Below are positions 1 to 5,463 of a stretch of DNA of 8,000 nucleotides, one piece after another. The stretch comes from an uncultured Ruminococcus sp. (GTDB taxonomy: Bacteria; Bacillota_A; Clostridia; Oscillospirales; Ruminococcaceae), in NCBI GenBank assembly GCA_946629405.1, contig CAMOXW010000099.1:1-8000 (forward strand). Direction: 5' to 3'. A model generated the notes under the pieces. It saw nothing but the letters and a program-made list of their open reading frames with translations. It was not told the origin of the DNA and did no database searches. Position numbers and translations under genes: made by a program. Every line of letters starts with the position of its first letter. The stretch's first letter is position 1.

Positions 1-365
1 ATAAGATATTCGCCGTCACCTTTGACGAGAGCTTCACGAAGTCCACCGGCGTGAACGCAGGAGCCTACAACCTGCTCATCGCGGTCATCACCTCGATGAT
101 AATCGTGCTGGCTATGAATATCGTGGGCTCGCTGCTGATCTCGGCGCTGATAATTTTTCCCTCGCTGGCTGCAATGAGGATATTCAGGAGCTACCGCAGC
201 GTAATAATCTGCTCGGCGGTGATCTCGGTCGTATGTGCCGCGACAGGCATGATAGCCTCGATACTCTATTCGACACCTGTCGGTTCAACTATAGTTCTGA
301 CTGATCTTGCTGCGTTTTTTATCTGCTGTATCATATCGGTTTTCACCGGAAAAAGGAGTGCATGA
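1..365 (+). CDS. ABC-3 family metal (Zn/Mn) transporter permease, C-terminal part
   Basis: This is the C-terminal 120 residues of an integral membrane permease of the ABC-3 family (ZnuB/MntB/TroC type), which carries zinc or manganese across the cytoplasmic membrane with an ATPase and a binding lipoprotein. The reading frame is open from base 3, so the true start lies upstream of the window; the GTG or ATG-like codons near base 51 are internal. Family hallmarks are the cytoplasmic D-E-S-x-x-K-S-T-G-V stretch at bases 27-53, followed by N-x-G-x-x-N and then hydrophobic segments containing the conserved G-S-L-L-I-S-A-L-I-x-x-P motif (about bases 126-161). About three membrane helices remain. 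Usual family length is about 260-290 residues, so less than half is present. The stop codon overlaps the start of the next gene (ATGA), indicating one operon. Zinc rather than manganese or iron is an inference from the ZIP gene downstream. Family assignment is firm, metal is not. Confidence 0.88.
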   Translation, partial: KIFAVTFDESFTKSTGVNAGAYNLLIAVITSMIIVLAMNIVGSLLISALIIFPSLAAMRIFRSYRSVIICSAVISVVCAATGMIASILYSTPVGSTIVLTDLAAFFICCIISVFTGKRSA

Positions 366-859
366 ATATGAAAAAGACAACTGCCGGCGCATTGCTCATG
401 ACATCTTTGCTTACCCTTACAGCCTGCGGAAACGCTGACGCTTCTTCGTCATATGCCCCGAAGCCCGTTGACGGCGAAAGAGACGGCTTTGACATTGACC
501 TTACGAATATGAGTTCTGATATGGTCTATGCTCAGGTATATGACATGATCTTCAACGGTGACACCTATGTGGGGAAGACCGTCAAGGCAAGGGGACAGTT
601 TTCCTATTATCAGGAGGTTGACGGACGCGAATTCTACGCAGTTCTTGTTAATGACGCGGCTGCGTGCTGCTCGCAGGGAATAGAGTTCATCCTCGACGGT
701 GAATACACCTATCCTGATGATTATCCCGCTATCGGCACTGAGATAACAGTTACCGGAACGTTCAATTACTACACTGAGGATTTTTATACCTACTGTCAGC
801 TTCTTGGCGCTGAAATGACTGTGGAGGATGCTTCTCCTGAGGGAGCTGCTGAGAAATAA
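362..859 (+). CDS. Small secreted lipoprotein, OB-fold-like, with conserved Cys-Cys motif; metal-operon partner
   Basis: This is a predicted membrane-anchored lipoprotein of 165 residues. A basic N-terminus and hydrophobic stretch lead to the lipobox L-T-A-C, with the lipidated Cys at residue 22. The mature part (residues about 50-155) has beta-rich stretches typical of a small OB-fold: a 'Y-V-G-K-T-V-K-A-R-G-Q-F' strand pair (69-80), then D-A-A-A-C-C-S-Q-G-I-E-F (98-109), then 'G-T-E-I-T-V-T-G-T-F' (125-134). The Cys pair 102-103 plus Cys145 could bind metal or form disulfides. Function is unknown to me. The ATGA overlap with the ABC-3 permease makes a role in metal capture or envelope metal handling likely, but this is inference from context. 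Start choice: GGAG at 355-358 is only 3 nt from the ATG at 362 but 9 nt from an in-frame ATG at 368, so the real product may begin M-K-K-T-T, two residues shorter; the lipobox is the same either way. Confidence 0.85.
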   Translation: MNMKKTTAGALLMTSLLTLTACGNADASSSYAPKPVDGERDGFDIDLTNMSSDMVYAQVYDMIFNGDTYVGKTVKARGQFSYYQEVDGREFYAVLVNDAAACCSQGIEFILDGEYTYPDDYPAIGTEITVTGTFNYYTEDFYTYCQLLGAEMTVEDASPEGAAEK

Positions 860-860
860 C

Positions 861-900
861 AGAAAAGGCGGGTGCGAGGTTTCGCGTACCCGCTTTTTGT
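861..900 (+). terminator. Rho-independent terminator of the metal permease-lipoprotein operon
   Basis: A hairpin begins 8 nt after the lipoprotein stop codon. The outer stem GCGGGT (868-873) pairs with ACCCGC (888-893), and the inner GCGA pairs with TCGC with a 2-nt bulge on the 3' side. A run of five T follows at 894-898. Position and T-run make it a terminator for the + strand operon and separate it from the ZIP gene. Confidence 0.85.
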
Positions 901-911
901 ATAGCTTTTGA

Positions 912-941
912 TGAACATGAGCTTCCCGCACTGCATATAAT
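912..941 (+). promoter_or_regulatory. Probable sigma-A promoter for the ZIP transporter
   Basis: An exact TATAAT lies at 936-941. The best -35 candidate is TGAACA at 912-917 (4 of 6 consensus bases) with an 18-nt spacer. TTGATG at 908-913 matches better but would leave a 22-nt spacer. The site lies between the upstream terminator and the ZIP ribosome binding site (GGGGAG, 953-958), giving a very short leader. The -10 is convincing, the -35 is weak. I see no clear zinc-repressor operator. Confidence 0.5.
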
Positions 942-962
942 GGCATAGGAAAGGGGAGTTAT

Positions 963-1745
963 ATGTTTCCGATTACAGCAGCAGGTGTCCTTATCCCTTT
1001 CATCGGGACGTCGCTCGGGGCAGCCTGCGTTTTTTTCATGAAGGGACAGCTCAGCAGCACGGTGCAGAGGGCTCTCACGGGCTTTGCGGCAGGGGTAATG
1101 ACAGCAGCCTCGGTATGGAGCCTGCTTCTGCCGGCAATGGAGCAATCCGAGAAGCTTGGGAGGCTCGCATTCATACCCGCAGCAGCCGGATTCTGGATAG
1201 GGATACTTTTTCTGAGAGTGCTTGACAGTGCTGTCCCGCAGCTTCGCAGTGAAGCTGGAAATGCCGATGCTTCGCGGTGCGGACGAAGCCGGACGACAAT
1301 GCTCGTTCTGGCGGTCACGCTTCACAATATTCCCGAGGGAATGGCAGTCGGAGCGGTTTTTGCAGGTCTGAGGCAGGGCTCGTCGGCGGTCACGGCAGGC
1401 GGAGCGCTTGCGCTTTCTATAGGGATCGCGATACAGAATTTCCCCGAGGGCGCGATAATCTCGATGCCCCTTCATGCCGGAGGAAAAGGAAAGCCGGGAG
1501 CTTTCACGGACGGAGTGCTTTCAGGTGTTGTCGAACCGGCAGGAGCGCTCCTGACCCTGTTGTTTTCAGGGCTGATCGTGTCGGCAATGCCATGCCTTCT
1601 TAGCTTTGCAGCGGGTGCAATGATAAGTGTAGTGGTCGGAGAACTTATCCCGGAGATGTATGAGGAAGGCAGCTCGGGATCAGGGGTGATGATGTTCTCG
1701 CTCGGCTTCACATTGATGATGATACTGGACGTTGCACTTGGATGA
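963..1745 (+). CDS. ZIP-family divalent metal (zinc) transporter, GufA-like
   Basis: This is a 260-residue integral membrane protein of the ZIP family, which moves zinc and related divalent cations into the cytoplasm. The hallmark binuclear metal motifs are present: H-N-I-P-E-G at residues 121-126 (TM4) and Q-N-F-P-E-G at 158-163 (TM5). The Q-N form in TM5, the S-G-V-V-E-P-A-G-A stretch at 187-195 and G-E-L-I-P-E at 226-231 point to the bacterial GufA/ZupT-like branch. About eight hydrophobic segments are seen, and length is normal. The cytoplasmic loop between TM3 and TM4 (about 93-111) is not histidine-rich. The ATG has GGAG 4 nt upstream. The gene follows a terminator and has its own -10, so it is probably transcribed apart from the ABC permease, though both serve metal transport. 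The stop codon abuts the T-run of a terminator that serves the convergent gene. Family is certain; exact metal is inferred. Confidence 0.93.
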   Translation: MFPITAAGVLIPFIGTSLGAACVFFMKGQLSSTVQRALTGFAAGVMTAASVWSLLLPAMEQSEKLGRLAFIPAAAGFWIGILFLRVLDSAVPQLRSEAGNADASRCGRSRTTMLVLAVTLHNIPEGMAVGAVFAGLRQGSSAVTAGGALALSIGIAIQNFPEGAIISMPLHAGGKGKPGAFTDGVLSGVVEPAGALLTLLFSGLIVSAMPCLLSFAAGAMISVVVGELIPEMYEEGSSGSGVMMFSLGFTLMMILDVALG

Positions 1746-1773
1746 AAAAATGCCGCTGCATCTGCAGCGGCAT
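1745..1773 (-). terminator. Rho-independent terminator of the GH43 gene (minus strand)
   Basis: A perfect 11-bp inverted repeat, 1750-1760 against 1763-1773 (stem ATGCCGCTGCA), is followed on the minus strand by six T (A-run 1745-1750 on +). It lies 20 nt past the GH43 stop codon. On the + strand no T-run follows the stem, so it is directional for the minus-strand gene, though the stem could slow ZIP transcripts as well. The A-run touches the last base of the ZIP stop codon. Confidence 0.9.
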
Positions 1774-1793
1774 AGCTTGTAGCTGTGGGAGGT

Positions 1794-4544
1794 TTATCCG
1801 AGAGTAAGGACAAGTCTCCTCATGAGTATCATGTCGAAAACGTTGATGATCCCGTCATTGCAGAGGTCGCCGGCTGGCCAGGCAGTAAGCCAGCCCCTTC
1901 CGAGGAGGTAATTCTGCATCATGACGATATCAGCGAGGCTGAACTCGCCGTCCGCGTTGACGTCGCCCTTCACATTTTTCACGATAGCTGGCTCGAGGAT
2001 AAAGTCCTGACTTACGGCTCCGTTGGCGATCCACTGTATGATATCATCGCTGTCGCCGGAGGCGTCAAAGCACGAAGTATAGCCAGTCTGCGGGGTAAGA
2101 AGGCTGTAGGTGCCGTTCTTGTTGCTGATGAGCCTGAGCTTTGAATCGTCATCGCTGTAGGGGACCGTACAAACAAAATCGGCACGGTTTTCGGAGCTGT
2201 TGTCTCTTACGGTGACGTATGCCGGGTGGTCGGGAATGATGCCGTCCGGAAGAGCAGGGCTCATTCTGTGAGCAGCATCGCTGAGCAGTTTAAGGCTCCA
2301 TACTGCCGGAGTGTCAGACTGGACGAGCTTTCCGCTGTCGCTGAGGCTTATGTATCTTCCTGTGCCGAGGGAGCGGACAGTGTAATTCCCGCTTGGAACA
2401 TAGGGGCATACCGGCTCTATTTTCCAGAGCTGACAGTCGTATTCGTGGTAGGCGTACTGGTTGATGTTGCCGCCGTTTTCCTTCGACCATTCAAAAACGT
2501 CAAGTCCGCCGCTGCCGCCGGAGCATTTTGAAACGATACCGTAATAGGTGCCGCTTCTGACGAGCTTAAAGAGCTGATTGTCGGCGCCGGTATAGGCTTG
2601 CAATTCGACATTCACGCCGTCGCTGGCTGACTTTTCAGCTACCGCAACGCACTTGCTTTCGTCGCCGAGGGAAACGATGCGGAAGTATGTATCATCGACT
2701 GAAACGAGCCTCCACTGCTGAGCCCACGACTTGTTGAAGTCCCACTGCTGGATGTTGGTGCCTTCGTCGAGCTTGCCCTCGGGGAGGTCGAGAGAAAGAC
2801 TGCTGTTCTTGTTTGTGATGAAGTAGGTGGCACCGCTTATGAGGTCTGTGCCGCTGAGATAAGCTGAGCTGCTGCCTTCGCCCGCAGTTTCGGGAGCGAT
2901 GACGAGCTGAGCGTCCGGGTTGGTATAATCAGCGGGGGAATTTCTCTCGCTTCCGGTAAAAGTCTTGTTCTGAGCGCCCCAGACGGTCTGGTTATTGTTT
3001 CCGACCGCAGTGAATGACATTACCTTCGTGCCTTTTTCATTTTCAGCCGCGATGAAATAGCCGGAGTATTTCTGTCCGCCGATAGTAAATTCCGCAGCGG
3101 CAGTTCCGGCGTCCTCAGCCCATGTACCTGTTGCAGCGCCGGAGATTGTATGGTCAGCATTGAGCTTTATATTCTGGTAAGAAATGATATTACCGTCGGT
3201 CGAATTCCCGTGGTTCAGGAACTCATAATCGCCTGCGATATCAGCCTCGTCATAGCCTCCGGGAGAGATGTGGTCCCCGCCGAATTCAAACGGTGTAACG
3301 ACCGGCCAGCCGTCCTCGTTGAAGAACATCTCATGCACCCTTACCTCATGGTATTCAGTGCCGTCATCGAAGCGGGCGTGGTAGAACAGATACCAGCGCT
3401 TGTCGTCGTCCTGGAGGACGGAGTTGTGGCCGCAAGCCATATAAGCCCTGTCGAGCGTGGAGAATTTGTAGTTGCCCATGACCTTCAGGCCTACGGTGTC
3501 AAGACTTGTGTTTGAAGCGAGAACAGCGGACCTGCCTGCCGGGTCAGTAAACGGACCTGTGGGGCTTGTCGAGCGTGATACGCGCATATTGTATCCGCCG
3601 TTGGAAAGAAGTCCGCCGTAGGTGGTCCAGAGGTAGTAATAGCCGGTATCTGAATTGTACTCAATGAACGGACCCTCGCCGGATTTCCCGTAGCCGCCCG
3701 CGATCTTGGTGCCGAAATAGCTGTCGATCATGCGTCCGTCAGCGGTAGTACCGGTCCTGGGATGGATGCACTTGCCTGTTGCGGGGTCGATCTCGAGGGT
3801 GAAGATACCGCCCGACCATGAGCCGTAGGTCATGTACATTTTACCGTCGGTCCCGTAGTAGATAGTGGGGTCTATCGCATTGGGAAAGAGCTGGTTATTG
3901 TAGTTATTTCCGCTGAACCAGCTGTCGTTCATCGTGACCTCGCCTGAGGCGATGAGCTCGTCGATGTTAGTGGAGGTGTACTTCTTGTTGACGTTTTTGG
4001 TCGGGCTTGTAACGTACTGATCGTTCTTTGTGAAGCCGGTGTAGATCAGCGTATCGCCGAAGGTATATGGACCCTCGATGTTTTTCGCGGTAGCAAAGCA
4101 TATCACTGAGCGGATATACGTTGACGAGGTGCAGAAGTACATGACATAGGCGCCCTTAGTGCCGTCTGAGTTCTGGAAATCGGGGTTCCAGATGACGTCC
4201 GGTGCCCAGACTGAGAAGCCGCCTTCACAGTCCTCGAGGTCCTCTCCGCACCATTCAAAGGCTTTTTTGAGGTTCTGTGAGAGGCTGCCGAACTCCACAT
4301 TATTTGTGGCAGCATAGCCGTTTGTGAAGGTCTTCCAGTTTTGCAGGTCGTTGGTTTTTGCGGCATCGATATGCGAGCCGAAAACGTAGTAGGTGCTGCC
4401 GTCCTTGATAATAGAGGGGTCATGGACGGAAACGCGGGACTTCTTCGCAGCAGCGTCGGAGTTGATCCGAGGTGGAGCGGCAGTCAGCAGCATAGCTCCC
4501 GAGAGGGCGAGAGCAGCAGCTTTTTTTAAATGTTTGATCTTCAT
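1794..4544 (-). CDS. Secreted cellulosomal GH43 endo-arabinanase-like enzyme: GH43 + C-terminal beta domain + RICIN module(s) + dockerin
   Basis: This 916-residue enzyme probably cleaves alpha-1,5-arabinan of plant pectin outside the cell. Modules in order: signal peptide (1 to about 22-32, basic start and hydrophobic core); five-bladed propeller GH43 domain (about 36-425); a small beta domain (about 430-540) like the C-terminal domain of endo-arabinanases; a ricin-type beta-trefoil (about 570-710) with Q-x-W motifs at 599-601, 609-611 and 705-707; a divergent trefoil-like segment (about 718-852); and a type I dockerin (858-914). The GH43 triad is visible: base Asp42 (V-H-D-P-S), pKa-modulating Asp225 (A-I-D-P-T), acid Glu290 (G-E-G-P-F). 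His373 in C-G-H-N-S-V matches the metal-ligand His of endo-arabinanases such as B. subtilis Abn2. Dockerin calcium loops start at Asp861 and Asp893. The start has AGGAG 6 nt upstream and a consensus promoter. The gene is monocistronic. Enzyme class is firm; endo-arabinanase versus another GH43 activity is inferred. Confidence 0.92.
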   Translation of the reverse strand: MKIKHLKKAAALALSGAMLLTAAPPRINSDAAAKKSRVSVHDPSIIKDGSTYYVFGSHIDAAKTNDLQNWKTFTNGYAATNNVEFGSLSQNLKKAFEWCGEDLEDCEGGFSVWAPDVIWNPDFQNSDGTKGAYVMYFCTSSTYIRSVICFATAKNIEGPYTFGDTLIYTGFTKNDQYVTSPTKNVNKKYTSTNIDELIASGEVTMNDSWFSGNNYNNQLFPNAIDPTIYYGTDGKMYMTYGSWSGGIFTLEIDPATGKCIHPRTGTTADGRMIDSYFGTKIAGGYGKSGEGPFIEYNSDTGYYYLWTTYGGLLSNGGYNMRVSRSTSPTGPFTDPAGRSAVLASNTSLDTVGLKVMGNYKFSTLDRAYMACGHNSVLQDDDKRWYLFYHARFDDGTEYHEVRVHEMFFNEDGWPVVTPFEFGGDHISPGGYDEADIAGDYEFLNHGNSTDGNIISYQNIKLNADHTISGAATGTWAEDAGTAAAEFTIGGQKYSGYFIAAENEKGTKVMSFTAVGNNNQTVWGAQNKTFTGSERNSPADYTNPDAQLVIAPETAGEGSSSAYLSGTDLISGATYFITNKNSSLSLDLPEGKLDEGTNIQQWDFNKSWAQQWRLVSVDDTYFRIVSLGDESKCVAVAEKSASDGVNVELQAYTGADNQLFKLVRSGTYYGIVSKCSGGSGGLDVFEWSKENGGNINQYAYHEYDCQLWKIEPVCPYVPSGNYTVRSLGTGRYISLSDSGKLVQSDTPAVWSLKLLSDAAHRMSPALPDGIIPDHPAYVTVRDNSSENRADFVCTVPYSDDDSKLRLISNKNGTYSLLTPQTGYTSCFDASGDSDDIIQWIANGAVSQDFILEPAIVKNVKGDVNADGEFSLADIVMMQNYLLGRGWLTAWPAGDLCNDGIINVFDMILMRRLVLTLG

Positions 4545-4573
4545 GGTAAGCTCCTTTCGCTTATATTAAGTAT

Positions 4574-4602
4574 ATTATAACATAAATGCCGTACTCTGTC
4601 AA
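4574..4602 (-). promoter_or_regulatory. Consensus sigma-A promoter of the GH43 gene
   Basis: On the minus strand an exact TTGACA (4602-4597) and exact TATAAT (4579-4574) are separated by 17 nt, with an extended -10 TG (TGTTATAAT). Transcription would start near 4567, giving a leader of about 23 nt that contains AGGAG (+ strand CTCCT at 4551-4555), 6 nt from the ATG. Such a strong core promoter suggests the gene is constitutive or held down by a repressor. No obvious catabolite-repression operator was seen. Confidence 0.9.
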
Positions 4603-4740
4603 TGATATTTTGCACCAGCGGTGAGCCACCGCGGGCTTCCACGTTGTCGCTCGTAAACTCGCTCTGTCCTTACAAACCGGAAGTCTGCTTTCGCCCACGG
4701 AAGTAAATGCTGCTGCCGTGGGTAGGCTCGCGGCTGCCTG
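4603..4740. other. Non-coding GC-rich intergenic block with two hairpins (possible dispersed repeat)
   Basis: This stretch lies between the -35 boxes of two divergent promoters and has no supportable gene. It contains a perfect 6-bp hairpin with a 3-nt loop (GCGGTG 4618-4623, CACCGC 4627-4632) and a 7-bp hairpin with a 15-nt loop (CCCACGG 4694-4700, CCGTGGG 4716-4722). The heptamer CGGAAGT occurs at 4678-4684 and 4698-4704, exactly 20 bp apart. No T-run follows either hairpin, so they are not terminators. It is clearly richer in G+C than the AT-rich promoter next to it. It could be a REP-like or MITE-like repeat, a regulator-binding region, or a structured leader remnant. Confidence 0.45.
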
Positions 4741-4769
4741 TTGACAAGACGGGCTTTTTCTGCTACAAT
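4741..4769 (+). promoter_or_regulatory. Consensus sigma-A promoter of the two-component operon
   Basis: Exact TTGACA (4741-4746) and TACAAT (4764-4769) are separated by 17 nt, with TG two bases before the -10 (TGCTACAAT, extended -10). Transcription would start near 4776, only about 16 nt before the response regulator ATG and just upstream of its GGAGG. The TTG of this -35 box reads as a possible start codon in frame with the regulator but is part of the promoter. Confidence 0.88.
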
Positions 4770-4791
4770 TAAAGAAAAAACGGAGGTCATT

Positions 4792-5463
4792 ATGTTCAGG
4801 ATACTTGTGGTTGAAGATGATAAGGAACTCAACAAGACCGTCTGCACCTACCTCGGAAGGAACGGCTATGAGACCACCGGCTGTCTTGACGCGGCAAGCG
4901 CCTATGACGCGCTGTACGGCAATGAGTTCGACCTTATCATTTCTGATATTATGATGCCGAAGATAGACGGCTTTGAGTTTGCGGAAACTGTGCGGAGCCT
5001 TAACAAGACGATACCTATTCTATTTATGACGGCCCGTGATGACTTCGAGTCCATGCAGAAGGGCTATGATTCAGGGATTGATGACTATTTGGTCAAGCCG
5101 ATACACCTCGGTGCGCTGAGCCTGAAGATCGGAGCTCTGCTGCGAAGGGCAAACATCAGCAGCTCGAAGATACTGACCGTCGGAAAACTTGTTATGAACG
5201 CTGATGAGAACAGCGCTGTATACAACGGTGAGCCTGTCGAGCTTACAGTGCGCGAATTCAACCTTCTGTACAAGCTGCTCTCCTACCCGAAAAAGACCTT
5301 TTCGCGCTCTCAGCTCATGAATGAATTCTGGGATATCGAGTCCTCGTCAGGGCTGCGCTCAGTGGATGTTTATATGCGGCGAATCCGCGAGAAATTCGAG
5401 GGCTGCGATGATTTCGAGATAGTGACGGTCTACGGGCTCGGCTACAAGGCGGTGCTTAAATGA
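4792..5463 (+). CDS. OmpR/PhoB-family response regulator
   Basis: This is a 223-residue cytoplasmic transcription factor of a two-component system. The receiver domain (1 to about 118) has acidic pocket residues Glu8, Asp9 and Asp10, phospho-acceptor Asp52 in I-I-S-D-I-M-M-P, switch Thr80 and Lys102 in V-K-P. The C-terminal winged-helix domain (about 126-222) has the usual L-T-x-R-E-F-N-L-L segment (151-159), the recognition helix region S-G-L-R-S-V-D-V-Y-M-R-R-I-R-E-K (186-201) and the final Y-G-L-G-Y-K (214-219). All key residues are intact and length is normal. The ATG at 4792 was chosen because GGAGG (4782-4786) sits 5 nt upstream; a TTG 51 bp earlier in frame is the -35 promoter element. 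The stop overlaps the kinase start (ATGA), so the two are translationally coupled partners. The target genes are unknown; the divergent GH43 gene and its own operon are candidates. Confidence 0.95.
   Translation: MFRILVVEDDKELNKTVCTYLGRNGYETTGCLDAASAYDALYGNEFDLIISDIMMPKIDGFEFAETVRSLNKTIPILFMTARDDFESMQKGYDSGIDDYLVKPIHLGALSLKIGALLRRANISSSKILTVGKLVMNADENSAVYNGEPVELTVREFNLLYKLLSYPKKTFSRSQLMNEFWDIESSSGLRSVDVYMRRIREKFEGCDDFEIVTVYGLGYKAVLK

Noticed and set aside
51..53. GTG at 51 as the start of the metal permease
   Set aside because: The frame is open back to base 3 and encodes the conserved cytoplasmic segment ending in K-S-T-G-V of ABC-3 permeases, so the GTG is an internal valine.
449..946. Minus-strand open frame opposite the lipoprotein gene
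   Set aside because: It runs through the hairpin terminator, has no recognisable motif and is antisense to a lipoprotein with a clear lipobox and ribosome binding site.
762..1475. Long open frame of 237 codons on the minus strand opposite the ZIP gene and its upstream region
   Set aside because: It crosses a terminator and promoter, is rich in Cys, Arg and Pro without domain pattern, and lies antisense to a clear ZIP protein with family motifs. It is a shadow of GC-rich coding sequence.
3150..3515. Plus-strand open frame of 121 codons inside the GH43 gene
   Set aside because: It is antisense to the catalytic domain with intact GH43 motifs, with no ribosome binding site or known domain.
4520..4531. 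Run of A after TTT near the start of the GH43 gene that could be a slippery frameshift site
   Set aside because: It encodes Leu-Lys-Lys in the signal peptide, and the zero frame is intact for 916 residues with all domains present, so no frameshift is needed.
4741..4791. TTG start that would extend the response regulator by 17 residues
   Set aside because: This TTG is the first half of an exact TTGACA -35 box with a -10 at the right distance. The ATG at 4792 has GGAGG 5 nt upstream and gives a normal receiver N-terminus.
4599..4847. Minus-strand open frame of 82 codons across the intergenic block
   Set aside because: It starts inside the response regulator gene, runs across that gene's promoter, and has no ribosome binding site or domain. 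The open frame is more likely a by-product of the block's composition.
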